Positions 37,820 to 48,044 of a stretch of DNA of 64,000 bases are shown here, piece after piece; the first letter of the stretch is position 1; each line of letters begins with the position of its first letter. Both the position numbers and the translations under genes were made by a program. The notes under the pieces were generated by a model, which was not told the DNA's origin, searched no databases, and worked only from the letters and a program-made list of their open reading frames with translations. Source of the stretch: Chersky-299 sp963749535 (GTDB taxonomy: Bacteria > Actinomycetota > Thermoleophilia > RBG-16-64-13); contig CAVVNF010000026.1 in assembly GCA_963749535.1 (NCBI GenBank), positions 62,001 to 126,000 on the forward strand, given 5' to 3'.

Positions 37820-37859
37820 GCAAGGCCAGGCCTGCCTCGGGTGGGGCCCTTTGCTTTTT
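37820..37859 (+). terminator. imperfect rho-independent terminator or attenuator
   Basis: GCAAGGCC at 37820-37827 pairs with GGCCCTTTGC (37845-37854) with small bulges, followed by TTTTT at 37855-37859. Located 270 bases after the SDR stop and 150 bases before the first molybdoenzyme gene, so it could end the SDR transcript or act as an attenuator. Confidence 0.45.
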
Positions 37860-38006
37860 CCTGCGCACTGGAGACGGAGATGTCGGTTTCACTTTTCACC
37901 CCTGAGACCCGCAGAGAACGGTCGGCATCCCGTCGTCTCCAAACCGTCCGGATCCGTGGTTGCTCCACACTGGCAACAATCCGTGATTGAAAGGGGCGTC
38001 TCTGCC

Positions 38007-40592
38007 ATGGGACAAGTCGAGAGACTGACCAACTGCACGACCGGTGGGCCGGTGTTCGTCGATGTACGAGACGGCAAGATCGTGCGTATCACCCCCATCG
38101 AGCTGGACGACACCGACGCCGAGTCCTGGAGCATCGAGGCGAGAGGCCGCCGCTTCGCGCCGCCACGCAAGACCACGAGTTCGCCGTGGACGGTCGCGCA
38201 CAAGTCCTCCATCTACTCGCCCAAACGCATCCTCACCCCGCTCAAGCGGGCCGACTTCGACCCCAAGAGCAAGCGCAACTGCCAGAATCGAGGCGTCTCG
38301 GGCTACGTGCCCATCAGCTGGGACGAGGCTCTCGATCTCGTCGCCGAAGAGATCGTCAAGGTGAAGCGTGAGGTGGGCCCGGCCGGCATGCTGACCACGG
38401 CAAGCTCGCATCACCTGTGGGGCAATGTCGGATACCGGTTCAGCGCCTATTTCCGCTTCATCAACCTGTTGGGATTCACCTACGCGGAGCACAACCCGGA
38501 CAGCTGGGAGGGCTGGCTCTGGGGGGCGATGCATATGTGGGGCAACAGCCACCGCCTCGGCATCCCCGAGCAGTACGACCTCCTGGAAGACGCGCTTCAG
38601 AACACGGAGATGATCGTGTTCTGGTCGGCCGACCCGGAGGCCACCAGCGGCGCTTATGCCGGTTTCGAGAGCACTTCCCGGCGCTTCTGGCTGAAGGAGC
38701 TGGGCGTCAAGATGGTCTTCATCGACCCGTACTTCAATCACACGGCCGGCTTGCATTCCGACAAGTGGCTCGCTCCTCGCATGGGCACCGACGTGGCCAT
38801 CGGACTTGGGATCGCATTCACCTGGCTCACTGAGGGCACGTACGACAAGGAATACGTGGCCTCTCGGACCTCCGGCTTCGACGCGTGGAAGGACTACGTT
38901 CTCGGCGTCAAGGACGGGCGGCCCAAGACGCCGGAATGGGCCGAAGGTGAGAGCGGCATCCCCGCCCGGGAGATCCGCGCCCTGGCGCGGGAATGGGCTT
39001 CCAAGAAGACGATGCTGGCCGCGGGCGGACCCGGCGGCATGGGCGGCGCCTGCCGGTCCGCCGCCGGGAACGAATGGGCCCGCATGATGATCGCCCTTGC
39101 CGCGATGCAGGGCATGGGAAAACCGGGCAGCAACATCTGGGGGACGACATCCGGCGCGCCGATAGACACCACCTTCATGTTCCCCGGCTACTCGGAAGGC
39201 GGCATCTCCGGCGACCTGATCAACTCCGGGGCGGGTTTTCGCTTCGTGTACCGGATGTTCCCGAACGGTGGGGCCACAGCCAACCCCCACGCCTCCACCG
39301 AAGGTCAGAGGGTGCCTCGCCTGCACATCCCCGAGGCCATGCTCCACGAGCATCTGGAGTGGCGGGGCAAAGGATTCGCCGGCTCACACATCGAGGGACA
39401 ATTCCAGCCGTACCAATATCCGGCTTCGGGCTACCCTCACGTCAAGATGTACTACCGCTACGGTGGCTCCTTCATCGGCACCATGACGGATACGAACCGA
39501 TACGTGCGTGCCTACCAGAGCGACACCGTCCCGTTCGTGGTCAACCAGTCGGTGTGGATGGAAGGGGAGGCTCAGTTCGCGGATATCATCCTGCCCGCCT
39601 GCACTAACTTCGAGCGCTGGGATATCGGCGAGTGGGCCAACTGCTCGGGCTACATGCCGGACTCGTACGTGCAGCTGAACCACCGGGTGATCGTCCTGCA
39701 GAAGAAGTGCATCGAGCCCTTGGGCGATTCTAAGTCGGACTACGAGATCTTCGCGGAGCTCGCCAAGCGCCTCGACATCTACGGGCCGTTCAGCATGGGC
39801 GGCAAGGACGAGTACGACTGGGTGAAGGACTTCTTCTACGCCACAGACCTCGCCAAGCACATCACCTGGGAGGAGTTCGAGAAGAAGGGCTACTACGTGG
39901 TGCCGGCTCCCAAGGACCGGGAGTCCACGCCGGCCATGCGCTGGTTTGCCGAAGGCAGGAAGCGCGACACGCCCGACTGGGGCCCGGCTCCGTGGGACAC
40001 CGTGCGCGGGGAAGGTCTGCAGACCACCACGGGCAAGATCGAGTTCGTGTCCAGCAGTCTGGGGCGGCTCGAGGCTACCGGCACTGTCGATCCCGAACGC
40101 CCGGTCATGGGTCCGCAGTACTTCGAGAGCTGGGAAGGCCATCACACCAGCGAGCTGTACGACAAGTACCCCCTGCAGATGGTTTCGCCCCATCCCAAGT
40201 TCAGCTTCCACACCATCGGCGACTCGAAAGGCAGCTGGACCAACGAGGTGAAAGACCACCGCGTTCTGAAGGAAGACGGGCGCTACTACTGGCTCATGCG
40301 CCTGAACACCAAGGATGCGGCAGCCCGAGGCATCGAGGACGGCGACTTGGTGAGAGCCTTCAACGACCGGGGCTCGGTCATCCTGGCGGCGCAGATCACC
40401 GAAAGGCTGGCGCCGGGAACGGTGCATTCCTATGAGTCGTGCGCCGAATACGACCCCATCGGGCGACCGGGCGAATCGGCGGACCGGGGCGGCTGCGTGA
40501 ACCTACTTACGCCCAAGCGGCACCTCACTCCCACATCGTTCGGCATGGCCAACAACTCGTGTCTCATCCAGGTCGAGAAATGGGAGGGCTAG
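38007..40592 (+). CDS. molybdopterin oxidoreductase large subunit, transhydroxylase/resorcinol-hydroxylase type (copy 1)
   Basis: 861 aa from ATG 38007 (AAAGGGG upstream); a longer in-frame reading lies in the leader. DMSO-reductase-family domains: VFVDVRDGKIVRITPIELDD, SWDEALDLVAEEI, GKPGSNIWG-type bis-MGD site and a C-terminal MopD-binding domain (AARGIEDGDLVRAFNDRGSVILAAQITERL). The motif NPDSWEGW (Asp165-Ser166) and His135, 30 residues earlier, match the Asp174/Ser175/His144 spacing of pyrogallol-phloroglucinol transhydroxylase, with Ser as Mo ligand. There is no N-terminal 4Fe-4S Cys motif, as in that enzyme. Anaerobic hydroxyl transfer on phenolics is the best guess. Confidence 0.85.
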   Translation: MGQVERLTNCTTGGPVFVDVRDGKIVRITPIELDDTDAESWSIEARGRRFAPPRKTTSSPWTVAHKSSIYSPKRILTPLKRADFDPKSKRNCQNRGVSGYVPISWDEALDLVAEEIVKVKREVGPAGMLTTASSHHLWGNVGYRFSAYFRFINLLGFTYAEHNPDSWEGWLWGAMHMWGNSHRLGIPEQYDLLEDALQNTEMIVFWSADPEATSGAYAGFESTSRRFWLKELGVKMVFIDPYFNHTAGLHSDKWLAPRMGTDVAIGLGIAFTWLTEGTYDKEYVASRTSGFDAWKDYVLGVKDGRPKTPEWAEGESGIPAREIRALAREWASKKTMLAAGGPGGMGGACRSAAGNEWARMMIALAAMQGMGKPGSNIWGTTSGAPIDTTFMFPGYSEGGISGDLINSGAGFRFVYRMFPNGGATANPHASTEGQRVPRLHIPEAMLHEHLEWRGKGFAGSHIEGQFQPYQYPASGYPHVKMYYRYGGSFIGTMTDTNRYVRAYQSDTVPFVVNQSVWMEGEAQFADIILPACTNFERWDIGEWANCSGYMPDSYVQLNHRVIVLQKKCIEPLGDSKSDYEIFAELAKRLDIYGPFSMGGKDEYDWVKDFFYATDLAKHITWEEFEKKGYYVVPAPKDRESTPAMRWFAEGRKRDTPDWGPAPWDTVRGEGLQTTTGKIEFVSSSLGRLEATGTVDPERPVMGPQYFESWEGHHTSELYDKYPLQMVSPHPKFSFHTIGDSKGSWTNEVKDHRVLKEDGRYYWLMRLNTKDAAARGIEDGDLVRAFNDRGSVILAAQITERLAPGTVHSYESCAEYDPIGRPGESADRGGCVNLLTPKRHLTPTSFGMANNSCLIQVEKWEG

Positions 40593-40652
40593 GCTTAATA
40601 GACGGCCGGGTAGGCTTCGACGGCGCTCGCGACTTCCGGAAAGGAGAGAGAC

Positions 40653-43258
40653 GTGGCGGAAAGTGACAACACTGACGGTTACCTCGGCGAGGAGCGGACC
40701 TTCGTCAAGGACCTTAGTTGGGCCGGGGTCGCGGTAGGGTGCGGCACATCCGCTGTTGACGTGAAGGACGGCAAGATCATCCGCATCCGACCCTTCCACT
40801 ATGATTGGAAGTACGATCCCAAGGACTTCAACTCTTGGAAGATGCAGGTGCGGGGCAAGACCTTCGAGCCCAAGATGAAGTTCCTCTTGTCCCCGCTCAG
40901 CATCGGCTACAAGAAGCGGGTGTACTCGCCGGCCCGTCTGCGCTACCCGATGAGACGCGTGGATTTCGATCCCAAGGGAGAGCGCAATATCCAGAACCGG
41001 GGCAAGAGCAAGTTCGTGCGCATCTCCTGGGACGAGGCTCTCGACATCATCACCGGTGAGATGCAACGGATCAAGGAGACCTACGGCCCGACCGCCATCC
41101 TTTACGAGTGCGATCAGCACGGCGAGAACAAGACCGTCCACGGCCCTCACGGCTGCGGTAGGAAGCTCATGAAGCTGTTCGGCGGCTACACGTTGCAGAT
41201 CCGCGACCCGGATAGCTGGGAAGGCTGGACGTGGGGGGCCAAGCACGTATGGGGCTGCCAACCGGTGGGACAGCAGGTGCCGCAAAGCAACCTCCTGTAC
41301 GACATCTCGAAGAACGCGGAGCTACTGCTGTTCTGGGGGTGCGACCAGGAGACCACTCCCTGGGGCTGGGGCGGACAGTTGCCCAGCCGCATCAGCTACT
41401 GGTGGAGCGACCTTGGCATCAAGCAGATCTACATCTCCCCTGACGTGAACTACGCGAACGCGGTGCACGCGGACAAGTGGATCCCCATCCTGCCGAACAC
41501 CGACGCCGCCCTTTATCTGGCCATCGCCTATCAATGGTTCAAGGACGGCACGTACGACAAGGAGTACCTCGCCACCCACGCCTACGGCGTCGACAAGTTC
41601 GAAGACTACGTGATGGGACGAGAGGACGGGATCCCCAAGACTCCGGATTGGGCTTCGCCTATCACCGGTGTGCCTTCCCGCACGATCAAAGCCCTGGCCT
41701 CCGACTGGGCCTCAAAGCGCACCACTATCTGCATCGGCAATGGGGGCCCCGGCATCCGCGGACCGTATTCCTCGGAGCCGGCAAGGCTGATGGTTCTCTG
41801 CTTGGCTATGCAGGGGCTGGGAAGACCGGGCTGCAACCAGGCCAAGATGATCGAATGGGGAGTGTTCGACAACGAAGAGCAGCTCTCCCAGCCCAAGCCC
41901 CTCGTTCTGGCCGACTTGATGCCCGCCTACACAGGAGGACATCCAGCCGATACCAACCATCCGTCGTTCATTCCCAAGACCTTCGTGCCGAAGGCCATCC
42001 TCGAGGGCAAGTGCGACTGGTACGGCAACGAGTCGGAACTGCCTCCCCGCGAGGACCAGTTCATCCACTACGAGTATCCGGCCGAGGGCTGCTCCAAGAT
42101 CCACATGGTGTGGACCGACTCGCCGTCCTGGATCACCTGCTGGAACTCGGGCAACGACTACGTGCGTGCCATGCGGCATCCCGACATCGAGTTCATGTTC
42201 TGTCAGCACCCGTGGCTGGAGAACGACGCCCTGCTGGCAGACATCATCCTGCCGGTGAACACGAAGCTCGAGGAAGAGGACATCGGCGACGACGTCTTCA
42301 GCGGCCAGTTCCAGATGGTGTTCCCCGAGGAGAAATGCATCGAGCCCCTGGCTGAGTCGCTCACCGACTACGAGATCGTCTGCAAGATCGCCGACCGCCT
42401 CGGGCCTGCTTCAAGGAGTACACCGGGGGCAGGACGGTGAAGGATCTCATCCGGTATGGCTACGAGCATTCCCGGATCGCTCCGCTGATCAGCTGGGAGG
42501 AGTTCAACGAGAAGGGCTACTACGTCATCCCCACCGATCCGGACTGGGAGAAGGTCCCTGCCGGGCTGATCAACTTCTACAACGATCCCGAAAAGTATCC
42601 GCTCACCACGCCCACCGGTCTGCTCGAGTTCGAGGCGACCGGCCTTCTCGAGCACTTCCCCGACGACCCTGAGCGTCCGCCGGTGCCCAAGTGGATCCCG
42701 AAAGGCATCAGCCACGAGGAGACCATCGGGACGGAGCGGAGCAAGAAGTATCCGCTTCTGGTCATGAGCAACCACCCGCGCTGGGGCGTGCACTCTCAGC
42801 ACGACGACATCACCTGGCTCCGCGAGATCGAGACCTGCAAGGTAAAGGGCCCGGACGGATATCAGTACCACCCCTGTGGATGCAATCCGAAAGACGCGGC
42901 GAAGCGGGGCATCAAGAACGGCGACGTGGTCTCGATCTATCAACGACCGGGGCAGCGTCCTCGCCGGGGCCTACGTCACCGAGCGCATCATCCCGGGGGC
43001 GGTCGGCATCGACCACGGCGCCAAGTGGGATCCCCATCGATCCCGGCGTAGATCGACCGGGGCGGAGCCATCAACACCATCGTGCCGCGCAACACGACCT
43101 CGAAGAACGCGGTTGGTCACGCGGTCTCCGGCTTCCTGGTGGAAGTGGAGAAGACCGATCTGGAGGCGCTCAAGCGCAAGTACCCGGAGGCCTTCGCCCG
43201 CCCCTTCCACCGCGATGCTGGTCCGTACTGTCAAGGTTTTGTGGAGGGAGGTGAATGA
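40653..43258 (+). CDS. molybdopterin oxidoreductase large subunit, transhydroxylase type (copy 2), 3' frameshifts
   Basis: GTG 40653 behind AAGGAGAG. The first about 590 residues are intact and parallel copy 1: VDVKDGKIIRIRPF, SWDEALDIITGEM, CDQHGENKTVHGPHGC, then DPDSWEGW (Asp187-Ser188). From about 42405 the protein changes frame several times (ACFKEYTGG, then GYYVIPTDPDW, then NDRGSVLAGAYVTERIIPG, then AINTIVPRNTTSKNAVGHAVSGFLVEVEK), ending at TGA 43256-43258, which overlaps the Fe-S subunit start. The composite is about 868 aa, the size of transhydroxylase alpha. The CxxHGENK segment is absent from copy 1, so the two are paralogues with different active sites. Confidence 0.8.
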
Positions 43259-44082
43259 TGGGCAAGGTCATGATCATAGATCTGGCCATCTGCAACGGCT
43301 GCCACAACTGCCAGGTGTCCTGTAAAGACGAGCACGTGGCCAACGACTGGTCACCCATCGCCCGTCCCCAGCCGGACACGGGCCAGTTCTGGAACAAGGT
43401 GGTCAACCTGGAGCGAGGCACGGTGCCCAAGGTGATGGTCACCTACCATCACAGCATCTGCCAGCACTGCGACGAGGCTCCCTGCCTGGAAGCTTGCCCG
43501 CAGAAGGCCATCTACCAGCGCGCCGACGGCATCGTCATCATCGACCCGGACCAGTGCCGGGGTAACCAGCTCTGCCTGGAAGCCTGCCCCTACGAGAACG
43601 TCATCTACTTCAACGACGACCTCAATATCGCTCAGAAGTGCACCTTCTGCGCCCACCTCCTGGATAAGGGCTGGACGGAGACCCGTTGCTCGGACGCCTG
43701 CCCCACCGGCGCCTTCACCTTCGGGGACGAAGAGGACCTCAAGGACGTGATCGCGAAAGCCGCGCTCCTTAAGCCCGAGCTTCCCACCCGGCCCCGGGTC
43801 TACTACCTGAACCTGCCCAAGAAGTGGATCGCCGGCGAGGTGTACGACAAGGAAGCCGACGAATGTACCAAGGGTGCGACCGTCACGGCTACCAACACCC
43901 AGACCGGAGAGAAAGTGAGCACCGTCACCGATCACTACGGCGATTTCTGGCTGAAGGACCTGCCCGACGGCCTCTACACGATCGTAGTGGAGAAGGCCGG
44001 CTACCTCACCCAGAAGCTGGGGCCTATCGACGCGACCCAGAAGGACCAGAACGTGGGGGATATCGGGATCTGGAAGGCCTAG
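43258..44082 (+). CDS. Fe-S electron-transfer subunit with C-terminal Cna-B/transthyretin-like domain (BthL-like)
   Basis: 274 aa; ATG 43258 has AGGGAGGT at 5 bases and overlaps the preceding stop as ATGA (an ATG at 43255 is also in frame). Cluster motifs: CNGCHNCQVSCKDEH, CQHCDEAPCLEACP, CRGNQLCLEACP and CTFCAHLLDKGWTETRCSDACP. Residues about 195-274 form a carboxypeptidase-regulatory-like beta-sandwich (GATVTATNTQTGEKVSTVTDHYGDFWLKDLPDGLYTIVVEKAGY). This Fe-S plus beta-sandwich layout is that of the small subunit of pyrogallol-phloroglucinol transhydroxylase. One small subunit serves two large-subunit genes. Confidence 0.9.
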   Translation: MGKVMIIDLAICNGCHNCQVSCKDEHVANDWSPIARPQPDTGQFWNKVVNLERGTVPKVMVTYHHSICQHCDEAPCLEACPQKAIYQRADGIVIIDPDQCRGNQLCLEACPYENVIYFNDDLNIAQKCTFCAHLLDKGWTETRCSDACPTGAFTFGDEEDLKDVIAKAALLKPELPTRPRVYYLNLPKKWIAGEVYDKEADECTKGATVTATNTQTGEKVSTVTDHYGDFWLKDLPDGLYTIVVEKAGYLTQKLGPIDATQKDQNVGDIGIWKA

Positions 44083-44444
44083 TCCTCCGCTAGACGGAGA
44101 GTCGAAGAACGCGCAGGGATTTGGCACCCGGGGATTGAAGTCGTAATCGCCCGTGAAGAAAGTCGAAAGACCTCCGCCCGCCAACTTTGGTGGGCGGAGG
44201 TCTTTGCGCGAGGCGGCGGATTCGAGGACGTTCGTCCCGGCTCGAGAGACTCGACAAGTCCATCCCGTCAAGGGCCGCCACCCATCCTGGCTGAGCAGCT
44301 CCAAGAGGAAACTCGGCATTGCGCCCGCCCCCAGCTTTCGGATACTCTCGGCGATGGTGGACACCCATGGTCTGCCGGGACGCCAGGATCCGGTGATGGG
44401 CGGCGACGCAAGGTCGGCAACGAGGGGGAGTACAGGGGGGAAAG
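44083..44444. other. intergenic region after the molybdoenzyme operon
   Basis: About 360 bases; contains the terminator at 44166-44206 and the upstream region of the GYF-subtilase gene. No coding frame is supported. Confidence 0.5.
44166..44206 (+). terminator. rho-independent-type terminator of the molybdoenzyme operon
   Basis: AAAGACCTCCGCCCGCC at 44166-44182 pairs with 44189-44205 (one G-U) around a 6-nt loop, ending in TCTTTG. The A-rich 5' side would also serve the opposite strand. Confidence 0.75.
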
Positions 44445-47106
44445 ATGTCAGCCACTGGTTCGATGGCCACCGGCTGGTACATGCTCAAGCAGAGGGAGAC
44501 TGCTGGGCAGGAGGCCGGTCCCTACACCTGGGAGCAACTCTACGAGCTGGCACAGACGGGCGCCGTGCAGCCAGGCGACTTGGTTTGGAACGCCCAGATG
44601 CCAGGTTGGCTGCCCGCGGCTAAGATCCCAGGGTTGGTGGCCGCGGCGGCCATACTCGCCGAGCCTATGGCGGCCGCACCTCCCAGCGGGCCCACCGGTC
44701 CCTTGGCCCAGCCCGGCCCAAGCCCGATGTCTGTCCATGTGACGCCTCCGGGCGCAGGGCCGACCCCGCCGTCGCGGCCGCCGAAACGCAAATGGCCATG
44801 GCCGGTACTCATTCCGCTCATCGCCCTGATCATCGTTGGTGGCGCTCTGGGCGGCTTTCTTCGCGCTGCACGACAGCGGCAAGAGCGGAAGCGCCGCGAG
44901 TTCAGGCACGGAGGTCACAACAACCTCGTCGTCCGCCCCATTGACGGCAAAGAGTACTGATCTCGGGACTATCCAGGTAACGCTGCCGGACAGCGCCAAG
45001 CTGGTCAAAAGTGCCGACTGGGGCGAGGTGCCTGCAAATCAGCTGGGCGTCATGCTGGCCGACGGTCTGAAGCGAGCCGACGCAGATGCTGTTGCCCAAG
45101 CGCTCGGCGGCAGGGTGGTGGGCGAGCTCGAGGCGATCAACACGTACCAGATCCAAACGGCGGGGAGCACCGAGGCCGATCTGGAAGCCGCGCTTGAGAA
45201 GGCAAAGGCCCTCAAAGGCGTGGAACTGGCCTTTCCCGATCAGCAGGGCTACCCCGACGAGGAGATCTGGGGGGTCCGCCAGACGCCTCTGAACGACCCG
45301 GCCTACAGTGGCAACTATGGCAAGGACTACGAGCTGATCGGCGCGCAGAAGGCGTGGAGCTACATAAGGGGCAGTGGACTTTCGCTTTCCCCTGTCCAGG
45401 TGGGCGTGGTGGACGACGGTCTCTACAAGGGCACAAACGAGTTCGGGGGAACGGTGAAAACCAGCTTCCCCGATCCGAACGCGGGGGAGCTGACCAGTCC
45501 CGAGGACTACAACTTCCCGGGGCAGGCGCCTATCACGAACCCCGACGGCAGTCACGGGACGGCTGTTGCCGCAATCATCGGAGCCAACCCGGATAACGGT
45601 GGGGTGACCGGCATCGCATCCCCAGCTTTGGGCAAGAACCTCACCATATCTGTGATCAACCAGTATGCGCCTCCCTACGGTGGGCCCAAGGCTCCAGTCC
45701 CGGCCGACCCGAACGATCCCACTAAGATCACCTTGCCCAACGGTCGTACCTACGTGCTTGGCGACCTTGCTGCGATGCTCAAGCAGGTGAATGCGGGCTC
45801 GAGAGTCATCAACTGCTCCTTCGGGGCGGAAAAACCCGATCCCAACGAGGTATTGGTGGCGGATGCTTTCAGGAAGTTCTTCGAGAAGATGGCCAAGGAC
45901 CATCCAGACGTCACCTTCGTGTGCGCGGCGGGGAACGAAAGCGGGGAGCTTTCCAAGACCAACTACTGGCCGGCCGGCGCGGGCTCGGGGCTTGCCAATG
46001 TGATAACCGTCGGCAACGTGATGAACGACGGCGGGCAGGCCGAGAGCACGAACACGGCCGGCGCCGACGGCGAAGTCACCATCGCCGCCCCTGGCGACGA
46101 GGCCATCCGCAGCGTCGACGCGAATGGAAAGCCGGTGAATGACGAGTACAGATTCGGCAAATACGGGGTAGCGGGGGGCACCAGCATGGCCACCCCCCAA
46201 GTCTCGGCCGCGGCTGCGCTGCTCATCTCCCTGAATCCGAAGCTGACCGCCGAGCAGATCAAAAAGATTCTGGTCGACACGGCCCGCCCGGGACCGGAGG
46301 GTCTGGGAGGCGGGATCCTGGCGGTCGATGAGGCTGTCTTGAAGGTCATAAACGACCAGCGGGCCGAGCTGAAGCTCCCCGCGCTGAGCCCCGAGGAGCT
46401 TGAGAACATGGGCGTCATCGACGCCGTCGCGACCAGCACCGATCAGCCAAACGTCTACGACCTGAAAGGGATCCTCAAGTCGGTTCCGGACAAGGGGACC
46501 GAGGTCACCATCACAACGACAGGTGGCGTCAAGGTCGAGGGTGACACGAGCCAAGCGCTGGCCGCAGCCGGAGAGGTGGACTGGCCTACGGTGACTATCT
46601 CTGGCGACGATGCCACGATCACTGTGACGCGCAAGGACAGTGGCGCGGCGAGCGTGATTACCTTCCAGAACTACGACATCAGCGGTTCCTGGGCGGGGAC
46701 TCTAACCTTCACCGACCTCACGCTCGATCAGGCCGCCGCTCAAAGCGCTCAGGATCAGGGCTGCAGCCTTGCCATATTGAACGCTCTTAAGGGCAAGGCC
46801 CTTCCCATGACCATGGACATCACTGTGGATGAGAGCGGCAAGGGACAGGCCGTCACTCTCATCGATGTCTCCTCGCTCAGCACGGGTAGCTCTGAAAGCT
46901 CGGCGAGTAGTGAGCCCCAGACCTGGCCTCTGACCTATTCTGGCCACGACTTGGTGTTCACGATACCTTCCTCGGGCGGCGCGGCTACCAGCATGACCGG
47001 GACGGTGGCCAAGGAGGGCAACAACTACGTCATCAAAGGCACGCTGAGCGGGTCCGGCACGGGCTACTCGTTCAAAGGGGTGTGGACGGTCAGCAAGGGT
47101 CAATGA
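44445..47106 (+). CDS. GYF_2 domain - TM - subtilisin-like (S8) protease fusion, one frameshift
   Basis: ATG 44445 behind AGGGGGGA. Residues about 9-65 are a GYF_2 domain (GPYTWEQLYELAQTGAVQPG, MPGWLPAAKIPGL). A Pro-rich linker and a TM helix (WPVLIPLIALIIVG) follow. One frame change near 44838 leads into an S8 protease: Asp in VQVGVVDDGLYKG, His in DGSHGTAVAAIIGANP, oxyanion CAAGNES and Ser in AGGTSMATPQVSAAAALL. The C-terminus adds a beta-rich domain of about 200 residues. The N-terminal GYF_2 domain would be cytosolic and the protease outside. The subtilase has a propeptide-like segment (about 150-250). Confidence 0.8.
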
Positions 47107-47180
47107 CCGAGCGTGGACGCTGGCAAGGCATAGGTAGCCGGGCGACACGCTTCGCTGCCTAGCGAAAAGGGACACGACGG

Positions 47181-48035
47181 ATGCACCCAGTATTGGCTAT
47201 CTTTCACTTGGGCGGGGCGCAGGTCACACTGCGTTCGTATAGCACCTTCATGGTGCTGGCCTGGGTGGTCGCTCTGGCGCTGGGTACCGTGGTGGCTTGG
47301 CGACGCGGCTTTTCCTGGTGGCGAGTGCTTGTCACGTTGGCCGTCGCGCTGGCGGCAGGCGTGGTGGGGAGTCGCCTCTTGGATGTCCTCGTCAACTGGG
47401 GCTACTACGCGGCGGACCACTCACGAATCTACGCCTTTCAGTTCACGGGTTTCTCGCTCTATGGGGGACTGCTCCTGGGTCCGTTGGTCGCTGCGCTCTT
47501 GGCCAGAGCGTGGCGACTTCCACTGTGGCGCCTCGCCGACAGCGCCGTCCCCGCGCTCGCGGCCGGAATCGTGCTCATGAGGGTCGGTTGCTTCCTCAAT
47601 GGGTGCTGCTTTGGTCGGACGACCTCCCTGCCATGGGGGGTGAGGTTCCCTCCAGGGAGTCCGGCCTGGGCGGAGCAGCTCCTGCAGGGGAAAGCGGGCC
47701 TCCTCGGCCTTCTGACCGGGAGTGCAGCCGTGCTACCGGTGCATCCCACCCAGCTCTACGAACTTGCCGCTGCGCTCGTCTTCGGTGCTCTGGCGGTCTG
47801 GTCGATGCGTAGGCGCCACCCGGAGGGAGTGCCGTTCTTAGGGTTTGCCCTGGGTTTCACGCTTTTCCGCCTCGGCAATAACTTCCTGCGAGTGCAGTTG
47901 CCTACCTTCACCTTGCCCGGCTGGTTCTACCCGACCTTCTACCTAGCCATCTGCGCCGTGCTGACGGGCCTCCTGATCTGGAGGCTGCGCATGGTCGAGC
48001 AGTTGGCGGGAGGGACGGACGAGGCAGAAGGCTAA
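47181..48035 (+). CDS. lgt: prolipoprotein diacylglyceryl transferase
   Basis: 284 aa, seven TM helices. The signature region RVGCFLNGCCFGRTTSLPWGVRFPPGSPA and the HPTQLYELAAALVFG segment are diagnostic, with FSLYGGLLLGPLVAAL upstream. Transfers diacylglycerol from phosphatidylglycerol to the lipobox Cys of prolipoproteins, of which this window encodes several. It starts 75 bases after the subtilase stop with AGCGAAAAGGG upstream. Confidence 0.93.
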   Translation: MHPVLAIFHLGGAQVTLRSYSTFMVLAWVVALALGTVVAWRRGFSWWRVLVTLAVALAAGVVGSRLLDVLVNWGYYAADHSRIYAFQFTGFSLYGGLLLGPLVAALLARAWRLPLWRLADSAVPALAAGIVLMRVGCFLNGCCFGRTTSLPWGVRFPPGSPAWAEQLLQGKAGLLGLLTGSAAVLPVHPTQLYELAAALVFGALAVWSMRRRHPEGVPFLGFALGFTLFRLGNNFLRVQLPTFTLPGWFYPTFYLAICAVLTGLLIWRLRMVEQLAGGTDEAEG

Positions 48036-48044
48036 CAGCTCGTT

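Larger units (their letters stand above)
37548..38006. other. intergenic leader between SDR and molybdoenzyme genes
   Basis: About 460 bases with dense inverted repeats, including the alternative hairpins at 37645-37716, a 6-bp hairpin at 37748-37766 and a terminator-like stem with T5 at 37820-37859. No coding frame is supported; short frames here lack ribosome binding sites. Confidence 0.5.

Noticed and set aside
37896..39353. 485-residue minus-strand frame opposite molybdoenzyme copy 1
   Set aside because: Shadow frame; the plus strand encodes a conserved DMSO-reductase-family protein over the same bases.
44902..46554. 550-residue minus-strand frame opposite the subtilase
   Set aside because: Shadow of the S8 protease coding sequence with no ribosome site or domain.
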